This document shows positions 43,805 to 58,800 of a DNA stretch of 64,000 nt, one piece after another. The stretch's first letter is position 1; every line of letters starts with the position of its first letter. The stretch comes from Beta vulgaris subsp. vulgaris (Eukaryota > Streptophyta > Magnoliopsida > Caryophyllales > Amaranthaceae): positions 33,107,508-33,171,507 of the forward strand of contig NC_079202.1 of the NCBI RefSeq assembly GCF_026745355.1, written 5' to 3'. The notes beneath the pieces are model-generated. The model was not told the DNA's origin, did no database searches, and worked only from the letters and a program-made list of their open reading frames with translations. The position numbers and the translations under genes were made by a program.

Positions 43805-46800
43805 ATGGAGGCGGCGCCTACTTTAACTTCTTCCACTATAGTCGGATTTCCTTCATCATCTTCAGCTTCAACCTCCTCATTTTCCGGCTATGGCGGACTC
43901 CTTCTCAATCGCCGATTCCTCGCAATCAAGAACAACAATGTCAGAGTCAAGTCACCTGCAAATTTCTCTGTTCGCGCCGCTGCTGGTAGCCGAGATAATG
44001 GTTCGTTTTCTCTCTCCTCTTTTCTACTTATTGTTCCTTAATTTGGTGCATTTTGACAGTATATTGATTTCTATTGTCTGTGACGTTGTTGCCGGAGAAA
44101 ACAGTTGTGACTGTGCTTGATTACGGTGCTGGAAATGTTCGGAGTTTGAAGAATGCGATTCGTCGTCTAGGTTTCGACATTGAAGATGTGAGTTTTTTTT
44201 TTTTTTTTTTGAGTTTTTTGAACCTTGCTTTCTTTTGATGATCATAGTATTGAGTGGCTGTAGCGTGGAATTATGTACTTCCTCGGTTTTGAAAGACTTC
44301 CTCCGTTTCCGTTTCTCTATGAGTGACACACTTTTACTAATGTGCTTATTGTTTATGCTGGTTTATAGTACATTTTCCTAGCTCCATGTAGAAATTTTCT
44401 ATATGGCTCTTAGTAAAGTATACTTCCTCCATTCCAAATAATTGCAACATTGGAGGGGAGGCACAAGTTTTGACTTTTAAGCAGAGGAGGGAGATAAAGA
44501 GAGAAAAAGAGAGACCCATGTAGAGCTGTCAAATTGGTCGTGTCGTGTCTATTTTGTGTTTGTGTGATGTAGTAATCGTGTAAAAAAGCCTCTGACCCAA
44601 CCTGTTTAACCAATCGTGTCGGAACCCCTTGACACTAACTCAACCTGTTTAATTAAGTGGTTGCCCGTGTATTTTTTATTTATAGTAGTGTGTATCTTCC
44701 TATTGTTTGCAATTACAGAATGTGAAACAAAATGTAGAAGTGCTAGACATGCTCCTTGATTTTGTGTTTGTAACTTAAGGACTCTCTTCTCAATATAATA
44801 GAGCATGCCAACTCATAAAAGGTTATGTAGGTTGAGGACTTTTAAGTGGATGGTAAAATATCATTTGGAGTCTATTCTGAATCAGGAGCTACAGGATATG
44901 CCTGTTATAGAGCTCTACCCTCCTGTTCTTTGGCACAGATCTTATATGCTGCTCCTGTGAGCTACTACATGGCAGCAAATGTCATCGATTGAAGTTGCTG
45001 AGAGATAGGGAGCAGCCAGTCAAGAAAGATGTCACTGATGAAGGTATAGAGGGAATTATTAAGTAATGAGGGGTTAAAGCTAGCTAGAAAGTGGCTGAAG
45101 TATCTGTTTGGACTACGACGCTACTTGCTGGACAGCCTACAACTAGAAGCTCTATGTAAATCTTATATGAATACTTTGCTGCACAATGCACATGCAATAG
45201 CGATGCTAATTATATATGAATAATAGCTATTGTAGATAAAGGAATTCCAGTCACTAGATGACTTTGTTGATCTGGTGAAAGTAGTATAGGTGTCATTACT
45301 GGTCTCCTGCAATGCCTTGATAGGTTCTAAGAGTATGGTATGGAGAGTTTCCGAAAATTCAAGTTTTTTTTGAATGAAATAGTGAAGCGGATGCAAGAGA
45401 GACTTCAGGTTAGATTAGACCCATCATATTGACTTTTATGCTATTATGATATCAACTTTGACCATATTTAAGTACCAAATCTCAATGTATATATTCAAGA
45501 TATATATTTGTTATTTTTTACAATATATAATTATAGATATTAATGGTCAAAGTTGTGTATCGGTATTCATTAAGTGCGGACAGTCAGTATTAAAAAACAA
45601 AGGAAGTATAATACCACAATTAAGAACACTGGCAAATAATAGGCCTTTAGGGGGGGGGGGTGCACTATTCCGTGGATTGTGCTCCCGGGATTACAATGAG
45701 AACTGTGCTCCTACAATGCAAAATAGAACATTTACGAAAACTAAAATGAATATTTTAGTGTTGAACAAGAACCTTACAAGAATTAACTTATGAAAACGAA
45801 CATACGAAAACGAACATTTTAGTGTTGAAGTGGACCAGAATTCAATTATTTAAATAGAACATTTGCTCATCAAACATAGAACATATTTTCACGGAAAATA
45901 AAACATAATTTTCTGCAAAAAGTAAGCTTAAAATGAACCTTTATTGAAATAGAACATTTGCTTATTGAAAATAGAACAATTTTTACGGTAAATAGAACAT
46001 ATATTTTTGCTGAAAAATATGTTTAAAACGAATATTTGTTGAAATAGAACATTTTCTTATTGAAAATTGTACAATTTTCACGGAAAATAGAACATATCTT
46101 TTGCTGAAAAATATGTTTAAAACGAACATTTGTTGAAATAGAACATTTGCTTATTGAAAATAGAACAATTTCCATGGAAAATAGAACATATTTTTTCGCT
46201 GAAAAATATGATTAAAACGAACATATGTTGAAATAGAATATTTACTCATCGAAAATAGAACAAATTTACTGGGTGCACCGAGTGGAACGTGCTCCTGTGA
46301 GCACAATAGAATTTTCATGTCAGGGGTGCAGAGCCATACATGGATCAAAAACTCGTCCGTTCCGTTACAGAACGGCCGTTCTGTAACGGATTTCAGACCC
46401 ACCGTTCCGAGAAACACCGTTATAACGCCGGGAGTTAAAATTCACACGAAACTCGCCGCGACGCCGTTCTGTAACGGGTTTTATATAAGAAAGCTCGTTA
46501 TATTTGAAAAAAAGATAAAGGAAGAAAAAGTTAAAGAGAAAAGAGGCTCATGATCATTAGATCTAACTTAAACTGAAAGTTTAAATCTTACCTGATCATT
46601 AAATCTCAATTTCGATCAAAACCCCTCAATTAATTTCTTTGAAATACTTCTTTTAAACCCTAAATTAGATCCCACCTTCATAGAAACCCTAATATGCGTG
46701 ACACAAGGGATGCAATTGACAGCCACTACGTCGTCTGTCAAGGCAGAATATGCCGGCAAGAGATGGTCCGTCGGCTCTGGCACCATATCTGCCGGTGAGA

Positions 46801-49800
46801 CAGGTAATTTTCTAGAACCTTATTTTTCTCCTCCATCTATTCAAGAATTCAACGCTTGTCCATTTTCCCAGATCTTTTAAATTATTTTTCTCCTCCATCT
46901 GTAAAAACAAAGGTTTTGTTTTAAAAAAGAAAGCATTATCCAGTTTACTTATCGATTAATAAGCCTTGTAGTGAATAACAAAACTACAAACATCAAATTA
47001 AATAAAAAAATAAGTTTAAAATATATTTGTAAATATCCCAAACAGTGTTTATAATACTATTAGACACAACATAAAGTGAAAAAACATAAAACAAGATGAA
47101 ATTGCCACTTAAGTGAATTTTTCCAAAAAATTCACGCCGCTACGGCCGTGAAACGTTCTATTTGGCCGTTACGGGCCGTTCCCGCGAAAACGTGACCGTT
47201 ACCGCGAACGCCTTTTTTTTCCCTGGGTCAGCCATATCTCTAGTTTACGTGTTTTAATTTGATAGTGGGCAATATTGCCAATCATCTGTTTTTGGTTAGT
47301 TTGTTTTAGATTTTTTTGCAACTCATGAGGCTATTACTAGTGTGTTAAATATTGTTTGGTGTATGTGGTTATTCTTTCCGTCTCATAATTTATTTTTGTA
47401 CATTTTATGAGGATAGGCATTGATGTAAAATAGCTTATATACCTCTATGATAACTTAGTCACTCTTCTGGCTTTTTCTTATACTTCGAAAAATATTCAGG
47501 TCCAAACACCTGATGATATTTTGAAAGCAAATCGCCTTATTTTTCCTGGTGTCGGAGCATTCGCTGCTGCGATGAACATTCTTAATGAAAAGGGGTGAGT
47601 TGTCTTGCGAAGTCTGTTGTTTCTTAAAGGCTTTTTAGAATTCTTTCTGCTTTTTCTTGTTGCTATTATGTTGACTGTTTCATTATTTACGGATCTTTTC
47701 CCTTGGGTAGTTCATGAATCTATCAGCTCAACAGGTTTATTGAATTGGATGCTTAAGGTTTGAATGACTGATGTGGATGGTCTAATTCCGCTATTGAGGA
47801 TTTAAAAGGACTTCCTTAGTTCTAGGCTTTACCCAAGTCTTTTATCTCAAGTTTTTGTGTTCCTTTCTTTTCCTATATCTGTATGGAGTGCCGTGTGTTG
47901 TTCTTGAGTTATGCGTATTATGATTCTCACTCTGTTCAGGATGTCTATTCTCATACCATTACTATTGCAACTTAAGTGTTTCAATAAAATGAATTTGCTC
48001 AGTTTACTATGGCGATACACATGTTTGAGAATGAGTATTTATGGTAGCTGAACAAACACTTGTTGCAATGACCGGAAGCTAAATTCTGGTTATCAGATAG
48101 CAATTCCCATCTTTTTGGGCTCTGCTGTTTCAATTGTTTTCCAGACTCATTCTATGCTGAACCATGAATGATGCCCTTTGATATTTTCGATTTCATCTTT
48201 AGCTATTGTTTCTGTTTATTTTCTGTTCTCCTTAGTTTGTATAAATCATTAGGGGTTTGGTTGTTTCGTCCAACATAGGGACCTTAATTCCTTTGTCTTA
48301 GCTTTGTAAACAGGAATGTCTAGCTGTGTACATACCCTGTGATCTTATAGAAAGTCCAGATACTACATATACAACCTGGTACATGTCAAGGCTGGTTTCT
48401 TTAATGTGCTACGTTACATCTGAATTTCAGATGGTTGGCCAGCATTTTTTTCTTGTCTAATTTTTTTATCGTCTATAGGATGGCTGAGGCTTTATGTGAT
48501 TACATCAAGAATGATCGCCCTTTCTTAGGTATCTGTTTGGGACTGCAGCTGCTTTTTGATTCTAGTGAAGAAAAGGGTTCAGGTATCTATTTCGTATCTC
48601 AATTTCCAGCGCTTATTTTGTACCTTGTGGCTGCTTATATTATTACACATAGAAATATGATACTATGTGTATGAACATTATGTTCCTCTATCTGATTACA
48701 GATCCCTGGTCATATTTTGGTAAACTATTGCTTCATGATTCAAGCTAGGTGATATAAACAGCTTTTAGTTTTGATTTGTTTGCTGATTACCCCTGCTCGT
48801 AATTAGGTGTGTATCTGATGTCTTCAAATGTGGTCCATAAGATTGTTGGCATATTACTTTCTCAACATAATATTCACTTTCTATGTTATGAGATCTAGCA
48901 TCGGAGTCTGATTTTGATGGATGTAGTATCATCATTTTATTTTCAAAATGTTTTTCCACTTGTGCATCAATAGTTAATTTTTTGTTTTTACTCAGTGAAG
49001 GGTTTGGGTTTGATACCTGGTGTTGTTGGACGCTTTGATTCCAGTGATGGTTTAACAGTACCACATATTGGCTGGAACTCCTTGCAAATTGAGAAGGATG
49101 CAAAAATCTTGGATGATGTCGCTGGCCGTCATGTCTATTTTGTTCATTCTTATCGTGCTATGCCTGTATGCTCTTATCTCTGTTACTTAATGAATCATTA
49201 GTACAGGTCTTTACTCTTCCCTTCAGCTATTTTATCTGTAACCCTTTCTCAGTCAGATAGCAATGAAGAGTGGGTGACTGCAACTTGCAACTATGGAGAC
49301 AAATTTATCGCTTCTGTCAGAAAAGGGAATGTGCATGCAGTTCAATTTCACCCAGAGAAGAGTGGAGGCAAGATAGTTTCTCTGTTACAGTGCTTAGAAT
49401 TAGGTTAAATTGCTTACTTATGCAACTTCTTATGCTTATGTGCCTCCATTTGAATCTTCCAGATGTTGGACTTTCTATATTAAGTCGTTTCCTATGCCCA
49501 GAGTCTTCCATATCAGAGGTAGCTTGTAAAGCTTCTGAAGTACACTTTTTGTCTTTTATCTCTTTGCTCACCGTGAATCTAAGAACTTGAAGCTTGGTGC
49601 TTAGACAGAGGCCAGCTGTAGGAAAAGCATCAAAACTGGCGAAAAGGGTATGGGCTTGAATTTTTTTTATATTCTGTTTCTTTCATTAATATCACATGTC
49701 AAAGCCCTAAATGAAATGCTTGTCTTTCTTTGATTGCCCGGATTTTCCTGCTTGCAAACCATACTAGATCCTCAATAAGGTTGTTTCTACATTAATTGGC

Positions 49801-52800
49801 AGGTTGTATATAAGTTTATGAATATTTAACAAAATTCTGGATGAATTTTGAAAAAACTATGCTCTTTTGGATAGTTAACTTACTCTGCATAGTATATCTT
49901 TTGGATAATTTTTGCTTCCATATGACATGCTGAATTGGTTAACCTTTCTCTTTTGGGGTGATGGTCTAGGTGATTGCTTGTCTTGATGTGAGGGCTAATG
50001 ACGAAGGAGATCTTGTTGTGACTAAAGGAGATCAATATGATGTTAGAGAGCAGACAGATGAGAATGAGGTACTGTATCTGACTTTATTGTCGTGGTTCAT
50101 AATGCAATACAATATGGTTTTGCAGTGACTGTGGTCTAATCCTTCATGGCTGTGCTCTAGAAGAAATATATTTAATAAAAGTTAAAATTGTTTCACTCCT
50201 CAAAAGTAGATAGTTAAATTGGAAAGTATCCTAAGCTAAAAAATTTATTAGAAGAGGTGATTAGAAATAAGCTTTAATTGTTGTGGAATGGAGAGTAAGC
50301 AGGGGAAAAGGAGGATAATAACCAAATCTAATCTGCGATGTAAAGTAATTTGTCCGTTCGTGGTTGGCTGTAGTTGCTATTATTGATGCATTTTATAAAG
50401 TATGTGTGAGTTAACTATAATAGGAGAAGCTAACTCATTCACCTCATACTACCTACATATACATATCAAAGAACATGATTTGGTCTGCATTACGTTTTAG
50501 CTGCTTCCTGCATATCTTGTCATGTCATCATCTTTGGCTAGCTCACTGCAAACCCATTTGACCATGTCATGTTAGTTTCGAATTTTAAGCTATGCAGATG
50601 TCCTCGTTAATGATGCTCCCAGTGCTCACAACATATCTTTCTATGACTTTCTAAATCCCCTTCTGTATTGTTTCTCTCGTGTTTAGAAATCTTGCCAACC
50701 CATTGGTCCATCCTCCCCCATGTTACTCCCACTTTAAATGGTAGACTCAGTGTTATCTCTTATGTTTCAACCTAAAATTGTGTTAAGGATACGCCATTGG
50801 TCAATTTTCTCTCATATTAATCCCACTTTAAATGGTACCTCAGTGTTGTCTTTTATGCTTAAACCTAAAATAAGTGTTAAGAATACTCTATTGGTCCATT
50901 TCCTCCCATGATGCTCCCACTTTAAATGGTAGACTCAGTGTTGTCTTTTTACTGTAGTTTTTAGCAATTGCTGTTCTTTGATAGAATCTTTTTTCCTTTT
51001 ATTTTAGGTAAGAAATCTTGGCAAGCCAGTTGAACTTGCCAGACAATACTATGAGGATGGTGCTGATGAGGTATGCCTTATACTGTTGAATGTATATGAT
51101 AGCAATGTTTTATCTTAGGAGGTTGAAGCTGAAGTTAATTCTCATTTTGCAGATCAGTTTTCTGAATATCACAGGGTTTAGGGATTTTCCGTTGGGCGAC
51201 TTGCCAATGTTGCAGGTTTTCCTTTGAACTTCTTTTACTGTCATTCTTTTCTTTCCTTTCTTTTGTTTATGCCTTTTGTGTTACTTTTTGGTTCTTGGGA
51301 TAAGATGAATTGGCTGTAGCCTCTTTAGCATGGGTACGTCTTCTAGGTCACATGCTTGTACCCATACCCGTACCCTATAGGATACATATCTTGTACAGAT
51401 ACGCGTACCCATGTCCGATTATGTTGAAATCTTGCCGTATTCTTTCCCCGTACCTGTCTCTGTGCAACTTAGGCTGTAGCTATCTCTATGCTCCCTCCAT
51501 TGATAGATTATGTATCTAGTGACTCATATTCCATTTCTATGGCTCTTATTCTTTTGTTTACACGGTTTTCTGGGGTATTTAGGTACTGAGATATGCTTCA
51601 GAGAATGTTTTTGTTCCATTAACCGTGGGAGGTGGCATTAGAGATTTTACTGATGCAAATGGAAGGTATGGCTCCATCCGTTTTATTAATGTTTTGCTTC
51701 TGTTATTGTAGCAAGTTAAATGGAGGTCATTCAATATTTTTAAGAAATGCCCAAGTTTTTGGACGAGGAAAGTAATTCATTAACGAACTAGTAAAGGGAT
51801 TGAAAAGAAGGGGAGCAAAAGCTAGGTACCATGTAAATGGAGAAGAAAACACGTGCGCGAAAACAACATTTGTAAAAAGTAGGAAATGTGAAATTTGAAA
51901 ATGTATAATAATTTTTTAAAAATTTTATTAAATGTATATATACTGCTGTAAATTTTTTTTCTAGATATATAGTATCATATCCCAAAAAATAAAAAATGTG
52001 TGTTTCTTTATATGAACAGAAGGTTATTTTTTTAAACATTGTAACCTAGTTGAAAAACATAAAGATCTTTATAAGATTAGAACACAAGACAACTCCTATC
52101 CACAACCCCAAATTCATATAACTGGTAAGTCAAGCGTCAAAACTCAAAAGTAAGCATAGCCAGCTCTAATCTGCACACTATATATTTCCTCTTCCCGTTT
52201 CTTCCTCTTACTCTTCTATTGCTTTGACTTTCTACACTTTCTATTTCCTTTTTCTCTTCTCGTTTTTCTTTTCTTGATGGCAAATGAACTCCAGTGAAAA
52301 CTTTATACTTATGTATGGCATGTTCCAGTATCACAGATCGCAAACTATCATCTTAATTTGTTTCAATTTTTTCCAATTGTTTTCTGAGCAAATATGGCGA
52401 CAATATCCAGAATCTTGCACAGGAGGTTTGGCATTTTGGATAAACAAAAGTTTTCAGACTCCTAGGATTCTTGCTGTAGACTTTTATTGCGCTTCTCGAC
52501 TTCCCCGACCTTTTCCCTTTACGCCACTACAAAAGAATGCTTCCCTCCAAACATTATTGAGCTTTACAGATCAGGAGTCCAACATAAATCAGGGATTAAG
52601 AAAAAAGAACTCCAATCTCGCATCACATTACAGGGACATGATACCTGGGAGTAACACAAGAGTGGGACCCCAAAAAGAGGCTGAATACACCACTTGATCC
52701 CATAAGGAAACCAAAAAAGACTAACGCATGCATGTCCTTTTAGAATTTTTTTTTTGGGAGCATATAAACAGATTTGTTTCTGTTCCTTTCCACGCAGGCA

Positions 52801-55800
52801 CTACACTAGTTTGGAAGTCGCTTCAGAATATTTCAGGTCAGGTGCTGATAAAATCTCTATTGGTAGCGATGCTGTTTATGCTGCTGAAGAGTATTTGCGA
52901 ACCGGAGTATGTCATATCTAACTTTAGAATTGTTTTTCTCCTTCATTATAGGTTGGGAGTACCTTATGACTTTTTTTTTCTAGGTAAAAAGTGGAAGGAG
53001 CAGCTTAGAACAGATTTCTAAAGTTTATGGCAATCAGGTATCATGTAATTTGTTACTTATGTGTTTATCATTTAAATCGTCCTTCTTTGTTACAATGATC
53101 CTATATCACATCAGGCAAATGTTACTCGGACTTTTCATTTCACCTCAAGTACCTGTGTCGGGGACATGGTAGGACACTTGATCACTTCATTTTGGTCCAA
53201 AATCATGGCTAAGTTTCACAAAATAGTTGAGTCGAACACTTGGACACATATTCGTAGGGATGACAATGGGTCGGACTTGGACCAAGTTATGCATAATCCG
53301 AATCCGACCCTACAAGAAATTGAATTTTAAATTCAATTCCGACTACAAAAATCCGAATCCGATCTGACTTCTAATATTAGCATCCGCCTCCGACCCAATT
53401 CGATTTTTTTGCCCCATTTTTTAAAATAGAAAAATTTTATATAATACAAATAATATAGTCATTACTATGTTTTTAACAATCATATCGATATCTTATATAA
53501 TATATATAATCTAATCATTATTACTTTTTTTTAATAATCATTTGTTTTTAATAGAAAAATCTTATATAATACAATTGCCTTAAAGTTGGAGTCACAATAT
53601 ACGTACATAATACATTATACAAAAAATAAGATTAATTGCCTCAAAGTCATAGTGGGATCCGGATGTCGGGTAGGATTATGTCGGAGTTGGACCGGATGAA
53701 TTGGATTTTTATGGGATTCCATTACGATCCTCTTCCAACTCGGAGTCGGATTCAAATTATTTTATTCGGAGGCGGTCGGATTTTTTGCTTCGGTTTCGGA
53801 CTGCATTGCCATTCCTACATATTAATGTCGGACACTAGTACCAAAATATGAGTAACATAGGATTAGACTATCATGGTGGTGAATCCTGTGATACTCGGAC
53901 CGGAGTCGACACGACACGACTGGGGTGTGGACAAAGAATATTGGTCGGATAGTGAAGAGAGAAAGCAGACTCGGTGGTTTCTAAACTTAGATCTAAAATT
54001 GGAGTTGAGATACACCATATATCATTAAGTGTTAAGGGCTTATCACCCCACCATACTGTTGTTTCACTAGTTTCCAGTAGTGGATATATGTCTTACTTTT
54101 GGGGTTGTCTTTGGAGTTTTATTGTGAAGCAGTTGAAGTTGGAACCCTTGTATGTTTATGTCTCAGGTTCTATTTATCGATACATAGATAAAAATGCTTC
54201 TTTAAATGACGATGGATAGGCCTTATGCGTCGTACTTCTTTTAAACAAGGCTATAGTGAGTTGGTATCTTTATATATAGAAGCTTTTGTGCACTTGCATG
54301 ATATCCCTATTAATTGCTTCTGGTATATTTGTACTAACACTACATAATCTAAGATACTTAAATATTATTTTGCAGGCTGTTGTTGTAAGCATTGATCCTC
54401 GTCGAGTGTACATAAATACTCCTACTGATGTACCATTTAATGCTGTTAAGGTTACGCATCCAGGTAGACTATCTTCTGCATGTCTATTACTTGTTTAATA
54501 TTAAGTCTACTACATGTTTTGCATATCGTTTCATTGATAAGCTGTAAGAATACCTAATTATTCTTATTGATAATTTCAATTTTAGAGTTCTTACAATTAA
54601 AATTTTAGTATTGTTTCTGGAGTTCAGTGGCTTGGAGTTCTTTCTGTTGCTAAAATTAAATGTTTAAAACTGATTATATGGGCTTTTTTAAAGCTCTTTT
54701 AAGCCTAATTAAGATCATGATTGCCTTTTGTTTCTAGTATAGGCTTATATACCTTATGTTCATGGTTTTTATGATGAATAACGGTTGATTCTCCCTTCTA
54801 GATATGTTCTATTCTAATATCCCAAATTCATGTGGAATGTTTCGGCAATTCTTTTCTAAGAAACACCGGTAAATCTAATAGTTAGGGTTGGCTGCATGAA
54901 CCAAAAAGTCATTTCCACAAGTCCTCCTCATGTATATTTGTCCATTTAGCCATATTCTTTATGTAATATGATCCTGGAAACCCCATATTATGTATCCTTT
55001 GTTACCGCGCTATCCAGATCATCTTTGGTCTTTCTCGACTTCTTTTGGTTTCCTTATACTTTAAGTTTCCAACTCTCTATTCTGGGAACCAAGGCCTTCC
55101 AATGTTTGTGTTGCACATGTCCAAATCATTGCACCCCGTTCTCTTTCATGTTATCATAATTGTGGAATCACTCTATTATGTTGTGGATTTCTTCATAACA
55201 GATTCTATCTCTTTTGCTTGTTACCATGCATCCACCTCAACTTATGCATGTGTCATATTCATATCCAAAACATGATATTTCTTGAAAGACAAACACCCAG
55301 ACCTGCATAAAAAAGATGGACCTATAAGATTATCCCTTCACCCTTGTTTATATGTACATTCTGATCGAGCATATGAGCTCTCCAATAGAGCCACCATCTC
55401 GGGTGAGATATCCAGGTCAATATATCAATTCTTCTACCAAATACTTGAATGCTCACATAAGTACTAGTGTCCCATACTCCCATCTACTTCCAGATCCAAA
55501 TTCCATATCGGTCTGAGATATCTTAGGATTTATATGTCAAAAATGTATTGACCCAAATTCTGTATCATAATATATTGATCCAAATTCCGTATCAGTCTAA
55601 TGCAGATGCTAGTAATCAAATCGTCATGGGGATAGAAAACTCCGTTTCATCCTCTAACCAAATTGTTGAGGGACTGTTCGGCATCTCTGAAAACTTTTAG
55701 TTTTTGATTTTACAAATGTAAAATTCATATGATATAAGGAGTATAACCTCAAAATTAGTTATACTTATACTAAACATGTCAATTTTTAAAACAGACAACA

Positions 55801-58800
55801 GAAAACTGGATTACTTTTTTCTGGTTCTGATATTTTTGTTTTTGGTTTTATAAAAAACTGAAAACAAAAAACGATAACGAACAAACTGACTTTTTGGGAT
55901 GTGAAAGTTTGTTGATATAATTCTCGTTTATTGCTGTTTAGAATTGTCAGAAGTGCTATATGTGAGGTATATTTTAATGTTTTTAAAGTTTATGTTTTGT
56001 CCTCTCATTTTCATATACTGTACTCATTTTTCAGGTCCAAATGGAGAAGCATATGCTTGGTATCAGTGCACAGTAAAATTTCTGACCTCCTTATGAATAT
56101 TATTAGATGACATCTTATTATAATCTTATTCGAAATATAGGAGTCAGATTTTGTCCTTCATATGTCTCACATTTTTCTAACAAGGGACTTTCATGGATAA
56201 TAGATATGCATTATCATACTATGGTAGTCAAAAGTTTCTATTGATTTCAGATGCATAAGGGACTAAGGAGACATTTTACTGAGATATCCTAGGATTTTGA
56301 AGACTGAAGCCTCCTACCTTAACCTAGGCTTGACCCTTGATAAAGGCATTGGGGTTAATGATATGGTATTCTTAGCTATTCATGTATCACATGACTAGTT
56401 GTTGGCTTGCTTGTGTAATGCTCACAATCCCTCAAGTTGTTATGTCAAGTTAATGGGTGAAAGATTTTATTATAAGTATAAGATGTAACATTTTTCATCC
56501 CTTTTTTGGGTTAAGATCATATAGGATTCTTGAGATTCTTCTGAAACATAATTTCAACTAGAGAATCAAATCCTTAAGATCATCACTATCAAGCTGCCAG
56601 ACAGTTCAACTCATGCTTGAACCTATAACATAGTGAAATGGTTGCAAAACCAGTAGATTGTTAAAACTTAAAACGGTATCAATCTCAAATTTTTCAAGCT
56701 AAACTTCACACTTTTAGACTTAGGTACTTGTGTTTTCTTTTAGTTGCAACGTTTTCCTTTTTGGTGAGTGGATTAAAATAATCAAATGTTGCATCTGAAA
56801 AGCCAGAGGTAGTACTAATTAATGCAAGAGTAAGCTAAAGAAAAAAAATTGAACTCAAAGTCTAACTACCTTCACGAAAGCTGTCATCATGATCCATCCA
56901 TAAAAAAAATCCAACTACGCAGAATTTACTATAAGTTCAGAGGGTAAAGAAGCAAACCCATCAATATTAACTCTCATGCTAGAGGCCCTTTTCCAACGCT
57001 TGAATCATATAGGAATTCCAGATTAATCTGACTAGTCATGTGCTCATTCTAGGTTAATTAATCTAAAACAACTTTGAATTAGCGTCCTCCTTCCACAATA
57101 ACCTATACATATTACCCCAAAGCCTCTTTAACCAAAAATGAAAAACTTCTCATAGAACTCTTGGTAATTATAAACAATAACAGGAGGAACTGTAAATAGA
57201 TTATGAATTTCGAGCAATCATACACTATGAACATCAAGGAATACCAGACTACTTGACAAATCATGCGCTCATGCTAGGTTAAGAAATCTAAAAAGACTTC
57301 AAATTAGCGTCCTTCTTTCACAGTAAGCTAAGCATATTTCCCCAAAGTCTCTTTAATGAAAAACATATCATAGAACTCGTCATAATTTTAAACAATAACA
57401 AGAGGAATTGAAAATAGATTATGAATTCTGAGAAATCAAAATGCAACTCATAGGCGTTTAAGCGTTTTGCGTTTGGAGAATTTTGGCTCAAACGAGGTAA
57501 TTCATGTTCTTATACACATCCACATAAAACCCTATTTAGTCCCATAATGCTGAATTGAAAAGCATATAGTATGCTTATTTTTTGCTCAAATTATTGTATT
57601 CCAACAAAAATCACTCCTTGGTTTTAGTCTCTTTCAAGTTTTGATGCACCAATTTTAAAGAGATTTACAAAATATGCTCCGTCTTGACTCTCTCTTCTTC
57701 TTGGTTGGGGTGAAGTGAGAATATAACAAAAAAGAAAATGGCAAAACCAACAAACTTGGGTGAAGAGCCTCTAGGACTTAGATAAATTCAAGAATTTAAG
57801 AAAAGTAGGTGAAATTATAAAACAGGACTCATCAAGCTTCCCATGTAATGAAATCCAGCCAAGAGATTTTATATGCTTCCCATCATCTTTTCAAATACCT
57901 CGCAGTGGTCAGAAGTTTTTTTTGTTATACCGAATTGGTAAAGACCTCGTTTTTATATACCAATCTGGGTAATTGGTCCTTTCCATGGTCTCATGTTGGT
58001 TATAATCTAGGTTGTGTAAGGCCTAAGCTATGACCTACTGTCTAGATTATGTTGTTCTTTTTATGTCTTTCTTTTTCCTTCAAGATACAATGATGACATG
58101 CTTTTTTTCTAAAGGTCAACGGCGGGAGAGAAGGTCGTCCAATTGGAGCTTATGAGCTTGCAAAAGCTGTGCAAGAATTAGGGGCTGGTGAAATATTACT
58201 TAACTGCATAGATTGTGATGGTAGGCCTTCCTAAATGTCAGAAAAGTTTAAAGTCTTCGTGAACATTATGCTTGGCAGTAAATATGATGCAATTAACAGA
58301 GACATTTCTAGCTTATAAAATTGTAATATAAACTGGACAGTATTTATAACTCAAAAACTTTGGAAGAAAATATTTGTTAGTAATTCTAACTAATATTACC
58401 GATATGTTTTTCTTTCCTTGTTTGGGATTAATTTAGTATTTTGCCATGTCTACATTATTGATTATTGGTAGCTATTGACTGTGCTCTCTTTTATTATTAA
58501 GGGACTTCCTTTGATTAGGGATCATTCTGAAAACAATTCTTAAGTAGCATCTTCAATCACAAAATATCTCCTAAATTGAAAAATCATCTTTCAATCTTAT
58601 ATTGTATCCAAAGACTGCCACTTACATTTTCTCGTTGTCTGGAATATCATTTTGCTTTCATATTGTCTAGATTGGCTTGATCTTAAAAATTTTGCATTAG
58701 CTATTGTTTTTGATTCAGTATTCCACATGAAGACGTCTTTCCTTTTTGTTCCTATTTTTCCTGACTTCATCAATTACAATAAAATTTTGAAGTCCAAATT

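Larger units (their letters stand above)
44188..47499. other. HISN4 intron 2, repeat-filled
   Basis: 3.3 kb between exons 2 and 3. It contains short Stowaway-like CTTCCTCCGTTTCCG and CTTCCTCCATTCC ends (44280-44440), a 95-bp tandem array (45855-46265) and a CGTTAC-rich insertion (46317-47240). No gene seen. Confidence 0.6.

Noticed and set aside
44280..44450. Stowaway MITE between CTTCCTCCGTTTCC and CTTCCTCCATTCC
   Set aside because: The two ends are in the same orientation and do not pair; likely separate fragments.
46317..47240. Defined DNA transposon with CGTTAC-rich ends
   Set aside because: The end clusters are similar in composition but I could not align them as inverted repeats or find a target duplication; left as an undefined insertion.
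52284..52697. 137-codon frame in HISN4 intron 12
   Set aside because: Lies inside a well-supported intron between exons 12 and 13; no recognisable domain.
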